Assembly (NCBI RefSeq): GCF_039523335.1
Contig: NZ_BAAAFC010000002.1
Coordinates: 248,001-312,000 of the forward strand
Length of the DNA stretch: 64,000 bases
Origin: Marinobacter szutsaonensis
GTDB taxonomy: Bacteria; Pseudomonadota; Gammaproteobacteria; Pseudomonadales; Oleiphilaceae
Reading direction: 5' to 3'
Below the pieces are notes generated by a model. That model saw only the letters and a list, made by a program, of their open reading frames with translations, made no database searches and had not been told where the DNA came from. Each line of letters begins with the position of its first letter. Position 1 is the stretch's first letter. This document shows, in pieces, positions 59,570-64,000 of the stretch. The translations under genes were made by a program, and so were the position numbers.

Positions 59570-60031
59570 ATGAACGCACTTGAACTCAAGATCCCACCCC
59601 TGCTGCTCGTCATAATCTTCGGAGGGGCCATGTGGGCAGTTTCCCGTATTCTGCCGGCCGGTTACCTCACCATCCCCGGCAAGCTCTGGCTGTCCGCTGC
59701 CGTTCTGGCTGTCGGGGGATGCATTGCTCTGCTGGGGGTTCTCGAGTTCAGGTCTGCGGGCACGACGGTGGATCCGCGCACGCCGAATGAGTCGAAAAGC
59801 CTGGTGGTGAAGGGGGTGTATCGTTTTACCCGTAATCCTATGTATCTGGGATTCCTGCTGATACTTGTCGCTTGGGGGCTGTTCCTGGGCAGCGTATTCG
59901 CCGCTTTATTGTTGCCATTGTTTATCGTCTACATGAATCGCTTCCAGATTCTGCCGGAGGAACGACATATGCGAGCGTTGTTCGGGGAAGCCTTTGATCG
60001 ATATGCATCCCGGGTGCGGCGGTGGTTGTGA
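59570..60031 (+). CDS. Isoprenylcysteine/phospholipid methyltransferase-like membrane protein
   Basis: 153 residues from the ATG at 59570. About four transmembrane segments, with GVYRFTRNPMYLGFLLILVAWG, the ICMT/PEMT family signature where the R-N-P-M-Y loop and the C-terminal EERHMRALFGEAFDRYASRVRRW shape the SAM site. A small inner-membrane SAM methyltransferase of unknown acceptor. The convergent EamA gene overlaps its last 103 nt. No convincing ribosome site is seen; the 270-nt gap upstream (59300-59569) holds no supported gene. Confidence 0.8.
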   Translation: MNALELKIPPLLLVIIFGGAMWAVSRILPAGYLTIPGKLWLSAAVLAVGGCIALLGVLEFRSAGTTVDPRTPNESKSLVVKGVYRFTRNPMYLGFLLILVAWGLFLGSVFAALLLPLFIVYMNRFQILPEERHMRALFGEAFDRYASRVRRWL

Positions 60032-60993
60032 TGCCAGGACTCCGAGCGATCAAACACGGCCCGTACAGGTTGCGGACAGGCTTGTTTTCCCGCAGAACCT
60101 TGCCAGTTGCCAAGCCACAGACCGGTCAGAACTGCCAGGACGCCCAGCCAGATCGTCAGCGAATACTGTTCCCGGAACCAGATAACCCCAATGAGCAAAC
60201 CGAACACCGCTGCTACCGAGCCGAGTTGACTGAAAAACACGGGTGTCGCGCGTTTCTGGACCTCGAAGGAACAGAGGTAGGCCAGTGCCGTAAGTACACC
60301 CTGGAAGACAACCACTACCACAAGGCCTGGGCCGAAATCTAACGAGACCAGTGGGGTGTTGGTCAAGCTGGCAAACAGGGCGAGTGAGACTGCGCAGGCG
60401 AGCAGAGTTCCTGCCGCGAGCGTCATTGGCGCGGTGTGCCCGGGCCAGGCCACGGAGCGATAGATATTACCGATGGAAAGAGCCGCAGGTATAAGCAGCC
60501 CCAGGAGAAACCAGATCGGGCTTGAATCACTCAGATCGGAGTGGCGCTCTAGGATGATCCAGGCGCATGCCATTACCGCGATCAACAAACCGGTCAGCTT
60601 GCGCCAACTGCGTTGTTCCAGGCCCATCGAGGTTGCCATCAGGAAGGTGAAAATTGGTGGCAAGGCGTACATGATGCCGGTGAAGCCGGTTCCGAGTTTC
60701 GAGACGAGGAAGAACCCGGTCACATTGGGGATTGCGATACCCGAAAGACCGCTGATCAGGAAATAGGTCAGTAGTCGCCTGTTAAGCATCTGCCTGATCG
60801 GAGCCGATCGCAGCAGAAGAATCGAACCGGCAATGAGGGTCTGCCAGAAGGCGTAGGTTGTGGCGGCCATTCCCTGGGTCGTGGCAGTTTTCGACAGCGC
60901 CAGCATCAGTGCGATAAGGAAACCGTTGGTTATCAACAGGCCCCAGACAATTGCCTGGGGGGAGGGGGTTAGACGTTGAGCCAGAACTTTCAT
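59929..60993 (-). CDS. EamA-family (DMT) transporter
   Basis: 354 residues from the ATG at 60993; the frame to 61053 adds a poor N terminus. Ten hydrophobic helices in two EamA halves (PSPQAIVWGLLITNGFLIAL at the start; FFSQLGSVAAVFGLLIGVIWF in the second half). After the last helix (TGLWLGNWQ) there is a 56-residue polar, Arg/Ser-rich tail. The final part of this tail is antisense to the methyltransferase gene. It may be a read-on after loss of a normal stop. Divergent from a LysR gene, a common exporter-regulator pair. Confidence 0.75.
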   Translation of the reverse strand: MKVLAQRLTPSPQAIVWGLLITNGFLIALMLALSKTATTQGMAATTYAFWQTLIAGSILLLRSAPIRQMLNRRLLTYFLISGLSGIAIPNVTGFFLVSKLGTGFTGIMYALPPIFTFLMATSMGLEQRSWRKLTGLLIAVMACAWIILERHSDLSDSSPIWFLLGLLIPAALSIGNIYRSVAWPGHTAPMTLAAGTLLACAVSLALFASLTNTPLVSLDFGPGLVVVVVFQGVLTALAYLCSFEVQKRATPVFFSQLGSVAAVFGLLIGVIWFREQYSLTIWLGVLAVLTGLWLGNWQGSAGKQACPQPVRAVFDRSESWHHNHRRTRDAYRSKASPNNARICRSSGRIWKRFM

Positions 60994-61119
60994 CACCCGC
61001 TTGCTCCGAAGTGAGAATAAATGAGTGTTGGCCCTGAGTGTGCCCTGTTTCATTGAATTGATAATCGGAAGAGATCGAATAATACTTATTCCAATTCGGA
61101 AACGGTTGGAGAAAGGGTT

Positions 61120-62016
61120 GTGGCCACGGACAAACTAGCCGCTATGAGGATTTTTCGGCGTGTGGCGGAATTGGGGAGCTTCACCAGGGCGGCGGACGAT
61201 TTCGGAGTCACCGCTGCCACGGTGAGCAAGCACATTGCATTTCTGGAGCAGGATCTCGGCACACGGTTGATTAACCGGACCACGCGACGAATGAACCTGA
61301 CTGACGCCGGGCTGGCATTTCTGAAACGCGCCCAGACCTTGCTGGACGATCTGGAGGAGGCCGAGCTTGAGGCCAGGGGATTTCAGGCGGAGCCCCGGGG
61401 TACGATCCGGCTGAATGTGCCCATGTCGTTCGGTCTGACCCACATCACCGGGGCCATCGACAGTTTCCTCGACCGCTATCCACTCATCGACATTGATCTT
61501 CAGCTCAATGATCGAATGATCGACCTGGTCGAGCAGGGAGTTGATATTGCCATTCGGGTCCGCAGCGAACTCTCCGATTCCAGCCTGCGCGCGAAGCCGC
61601 TGAGGAAATCCCGCAACATTGTGTGTGCATCACCTGACTATCTGGCAAATACGCCAGAGATCCATTCGCCTGGCGATCTCGCTCGACATAATTGTCTGAG
61701 GTACACGCTCCACGACAGGACCGGAATCTGGGAGTTGGGTGACGAACACGTCACGGTCAGCGGTAATTATCGAACTGACAGCAGCCTGGCTATCCGTCAA
61801 AGCCTGCTGCGTGGCCTGGGCGTGGGGCTGTTGCCGCGATTTCTGGTGCAAGAGGATATCGAGAGCGGAACGTTGATTCCTCTTCTTGAGGATTATCCGC
61901 CCAAGGGCTACACAATCTTCGCCGTGTTTCCTCCGGGGCGCATGCAGTCGACCAAGGTCAGAATGCTGGTGGAACATCTGGAGCAGTGCCTTGGCGATAA
62001 GCCTTACTGGGAATAA
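61120..62016 (+). CDS. LysR-family transcriptional regulator (second)
   Basis: 298 residues from a GTG at 61120 (GGAGAAAGG upstream). N-terminal winged HTH: MRIFRRVAELGSFTRAADDF, TAATVSKHIAFLEQDLGTRL, INRTTRRMNLT. This is the AaeR/DsdC-like subgroup with NRTTRRM. It is divergent from the EamA gene, 126 nt apart, and is likely its regulator. Nitroreductase follows 178 nt downstream. Confidence 0.85.
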   Translation: MATDKLAAMRIFRRVAELGSFTRAADDFGVTAATVSKHIAFLEQDLGTRLINRTTRRMNLTDAGLAFLKRAQTLLDDLEEAELEARGFQAEPRGTIRLNVPMSFGLTHITGAIDSFLDRYPLIDIDLQLNDRMIDLVEQGVDIAIRVRSELSDSSLRAKPLRKSRNIVCASPDYLANTPEIHSPGDLARHNCLRYTLHDRTGIWELGDEHVTVSGNYRTDSSLAIRQSLLRGLGVGLLPRFLVQEDIESGTLIPLLEDYPPKGYTIFAVFPPGRMQSTKVRMLVEHLEQCLGDKPYWE

Positions 62017-62194
62017 CCCCGCTTGGTGGATTGCGCCGGCCAGGCTGTCGATTGTTTCTGTTCAGGAAACAGTATTCTTCTTTTCAATGGATTTATCGTA
62101 TTAACGTGCTTATCTAGATTAACCCCTCCAATGAACGGGAGCTCCGCCGGGTTCCCTGTCTATCGGCTCTTATATCGCTGGATGGAGGCGGTTT

Positions 62195-62821
62195 ATGAAC
62201 ATACACGAAGCCCTGGACTGGCGGTATGCCGTCCGTGAATTCTCACCGGAAAAGCTGGATAACCAGGTCGTCGAGGAATTAATTGAGGCCACCCGAAAGA
62301 GCGCGTCCTCCTACGGGTTGCAGCCCTACCAACTGGTGGTGATCGAATCTGAGTCAGTGAGGCGGGTGCTGCTGCCACATTCGTTTGGCCAGCAGAAGGT
62401 GCTGGATTGTTCCCATCTGGTGGTGCTGGCAGCTCATACCGACGTCGGGGATCACACCGTTGACCGTTACATCGATCAGTACATGAAGGTCCGGGGCGTG
62501 CCTTATGAGGACATTGCCGGATACGCCCGCCACATGAAGGAAGCGGTGGGGAGTAGAACGGATCAGGAGAAGCGTGAGTGGGCTCATCAGCAGGCGTATA
62601 TAGCTCTCGGCACGCTGCTGGCAGTCGCCGCCGCACTGCGGATTGATAGCTGTCCTATGACAGGGTTCGACCATGCAGCTTATGACGAGGTGCTGGGCCT
62701 GAATGAAATCGGACTTGAAACCTCTGCCATCGTGGCGCTTGGCCATCGCAGTCCGGCGGATGAACATGCCCGGTTGCCGAAAGTGCGCTTTGATGATGAG
62801 GACATGGTGATCCGCATGTGA
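62195..62821 (+). CDS. NAD(P)H-dependent nitroreductase family oxidoreductase
   Basis: 208 residues from the ATG at 62195 (ATGGAGG upstream). FMN-binding motif near the N terminus WRYAVREFSPEKL and SSYGLQPYQLVV, and AALRIDSCPMTGFD near 150, as in NfsB/NfnB-type enzymes. It reduces nitro or quinone compounds, or an unknown substrate, in the cytoplasm with bound FMN. It may respond to the LysR gene upstream. Confidence 0.85.
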   Translation: MNIHEALDWRYAVREFSPEKLDNQVVEELIEATRKSASSYGLQPYQLVVIESESVRRVLLPHSFGQQKVLDCSHLVVLAAHTDVGDHTVDRYIDQYMKVRGVPYEDIAGYARHMKEAVGSRTDQEKREWAHQQAYIALGTLLAVAAALRIDSCPMTGFDHAAYDEVLGLNEIGLETSAIVALGHRSPADEHARLPKVRFDDEDMVIRM

Positions 62822-62913
62822 GGGGCCCCGCAAATCTCCCTATGCGGACAGGGGTAGGCAACTCTGAGCGTCTCAGCTAGAGTTCGGCTTTTTTCGCGAT
62901 TGGGTTGTGACTG

Positions 62914-63246
62914 ATGAAAAGCTGGATTTTCCTGGGTATTGCAATCGTCGCCGAGGTGCTCGCAACGTCGGCACTGAAGGCCAGTGACGGGTTCACCAAA
63001 CTGGTGCCGAGCGTTCTGGTCGTCGGCGGCTACGCGATAGCATTCTATTTTCTGGCTCTCACGCTCAAGACAATTCCCGTGGGCATTGCCTATGCTGTAT
63101 GGGCCGGTCTGGGAATTCTTCTGGTGGCGCTGATTGGCTGGCTGGCGTTTGGCCAGCGGCTGGATCTGCCGGCGGTAATCGGGATGACGCTGATAGTTTC
63201 GGGAGTGCTCATTATCAGTCTGCTGTCAAAATCCAGTGCCCACTAA
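62914..63246 (+). CDS. SMR-family multidrug efflux protein (EmrE/QacE type)
   Basis: 110 residues with four transmembrane helices. The essential Glu14 of the SMR family is present in [21 protein letters not shown], and the [11 protein letters not shown] loop is intact. It works as a dual-topology dimer in the inner membrane, exporting cationic compounds in exchange for protons. A quaternary-cation role would suit the betaine-type background, but that is speculative. Confidence 0.9.
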   Translation: MKSWIFLGIAIVAEVLATSALKASDGFTKLVPSVLVVGGYAIAFYFLALTLKTIPVGIAYAVWAGLGILLVALIGWLAFGQRLDLPAVIGMTLIVSGVLIISLLSKSSAH

Positions 63247-63291
63247 TGCAATTAAACCGAAGGACCCGGTTGATGAGGTTCAGGTAGCCCC

Positions 63292-63522
63292 ATGAAAGAA
63301 GATGATCTGGATACATTGCTGGAAACGATTCCGGATGTGCGGGATGGCCTGACCCGTACCGAACGGATCATCCTGTATGTGCTGCACGAAACCCAGCGGG
63401 AGCTCAACGGCCGCAACGTGCCTACGGTAATGCTCTATGGCCGGGTGCTGGAGTATGTGAATATCAGTGAGCAGGAGCTCCACGTTTATCTGGACCGGCT
63501 GGGTGTCAAAGGAGACGGATAA
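63292..63522 (+). CDS. Small hypothetical acidic helical protein
   Basis: 76 residues, with no signal or transmembrane segment. It reads MKEDDLDTLLETIPDVRDG then RTERIILYVLHETQREL and VPTVMLYGRVLEYVNISEQELHVYLDRLG, which looks like a small helical (winged-helix-like) domain. I do not recognise a family. It ends 2 nt before the DUF3147 start, suggesting co-translation. Confidence 0.7.
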   Translation: MKEDDLDTLLETIPDVRDGLTRTERIILYVLHETQRELNGRNVPTVMLYGRVLEYVNISEQELHVYLDRLGVKGDG

Positions 63523-63524
63523 CC

Positions 63525-63875
63525 TTGGTTTACTACATCACGAAAGTGGCTGTGACTGCTGTCCTGGTGGTCCTCATTTCTGAAATCGCCAAGCGCAGCT
63601 CCGTCATTGGCGCCATTCTCGCTTCGGTCCCGCTGACCTCGGTCCTCGCCATGATCTGGCTGTATGTGGATACGGGGGATATTCAGAAGATCAGTGACCT
63701 GGCCTCCAGCATCTTCTGGCTGGTACTGCCGTCCCTGGCGCTGTTTATCGCTCTGCCCTTGTTGCTGGGCAAGGGCATGAATTTCTACCTGAGCCTGATT
63801 ATTTCGATTGGTATCACTGCGATTTGTTACCTGGTGATGGTGCTTGTATTAAAGCACTTCGGGATCAGTCATTAG
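63525..63875 (+). CDS. DUF3147 membrane protein
   Basis: 116 residues from a TTG at 63525 with AGGAG about 10 nt upstream. Four transmembrane helices (about 3-25, 29-48, 58-80, 85-110). The sequence VLISEIAKRSSVIGAILASVPLTSVLAMIWLY matches DUF3147. Function unknown. Its stop overlaps the convergent peptidase-like gene by 4 nt. Confidence 0.8.
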   Translation: MVYYITKVAVTAVLVVLISEIAKRSSVIGAILASVPLTSVLAMIWLYVDTGDIQKISDLASSIFWLVLPSLALFIALPLLLGKGMNFYLSLIISIGITAICYLVMVLVLKHFGISH

Positions 63876-64000
63876 CCCGGATTGAGCGGGTCGAATCGGT
63901 AGTAGTCCTTTAGGGCCTTGAACACTTTTGGCTGCTCGTGCCGCAAGTGCGCCGGCTGCTGGAAGAACGCTTCGGTCAGCACCGCGAAGAATTCCGCCGG
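63872..64000 (-). CDS. mtfA: MtfA-like zinc peptidase, C-terminal fragment
   Basis: The last 42 residues are in the window, running off the right edge. PAEFFAVLTEAFFQQP followed by a helix ending VFKALKDYYRFDPLNPG matches the end of the MtfA/DUF980 (M90) family, in which PEEFFAVxSExFF is conserved and provides the last zinc ligand (Glu). The HExxH motif lies outside the window. MtfA cleaves or titrates regulators in E. coli (Mlc). Identity rests on a short segment. Confidence 0.7.
   Translation of the reverse strand, partial: PAEFFAVLTEAFFQQPAHLRHEQPKVFKALKDYYRFDPLNPG

Overview
The window looks like a chromosomal segment of a marine, GC-rich gammaproteobacterium, most like Marinobacter. This is inferred from gene content and style: a betaine-type ABC importer, a hydroxamate siderophore locus with Fur-like sites, YdiJ, many short-chain dehydrogenases, and families of intergenic palindromes. 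I ran no database search, so genus and family names rest on recognising motifs. I found no rRNA, tRNA, CRISPR array, prophage or intact transposase.

Layout. 1-5 kb: end of an aminotransferase, a CPXCG protein, a lipoprotein, a class-III aminotransferase with a tartrate/D-malate-type dehydrogenase, and an EAL protein. 5-18 kb: a catabolic neighbourhood with YdiJ (D-2-hydroxy acid dehydrogenase), MmgE/PrpD, a GlxA/AraC regulator, a divergent alpha/beta-hydrolase-fold protein plus LigI-like amidohydrolase, a nitrilase-superfamily enzyme, a four-gene betaine/choline-type ABC importer and a LysR regulator. 18-23 kb: acyl-CoA dehydrogenase, SDR, APH-like kinase, histidine-phosphatase-like protein and SDR, resembling the ACAD10/11 (LvaA/LvaC) route for 4-hydroxyacyl-CoAs. 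23-33 kb: envelope and redox housekeeping genes (two lipoproteins, PBP4, a GST-like protein, two aldo/keto reductases, a PQQ-type dehydrogenase). 33-43 kb: an iron locus with a TonB receptor, fhuCDBF and an ABC exporter. 43-49 kb: PhnA/YjdM, PsiE, pyruvate-dehydrogenase-type E1alpha, E1beta and E2, and a PCu(A)C copper chaperone. 49-55 kb: a visibly more AT-rich accessory block with MipA/OmpV, VOC, a 48-residue membrane peptide, DUF2703, a free-standing SecD-P1-like protein and a large lipoprotein with propeller-like repeats, ending in a structured non-coding stretch. 55-64 kb: a GDCCVxC protein, an amino-acid dehydrogenase, a TIM-barrel-like protein, a DapA-family aldolase, a LysR/EamA pair, a nitroreductase, an SMR pump, and the end of an MtfA-like peptidase.

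Two repeat families stand out. Eleven short GGGGTCAGA...TCTGACCCC palindromes occur in four clusters; three of these fill the gaps between convergent genes. Three larger hairpin elements (115, 95 and 112 nt) have 21-29 nt arms that differ between elements yet stay self-complementary, around a related core carrying GCCATCCATGGC. They look like structure-selected mobile or regulatory elements.

The best candidates for undescribed biology are the long-arm hairpin family, the betaine-importer-linked catabolic cluster with a nucleophile-less hydrolase-fold protein, the 4-hydroxyacyl-CoA cluster with an atypical phosphatase, and the small thiol-rich proteins of the AT-rich block.
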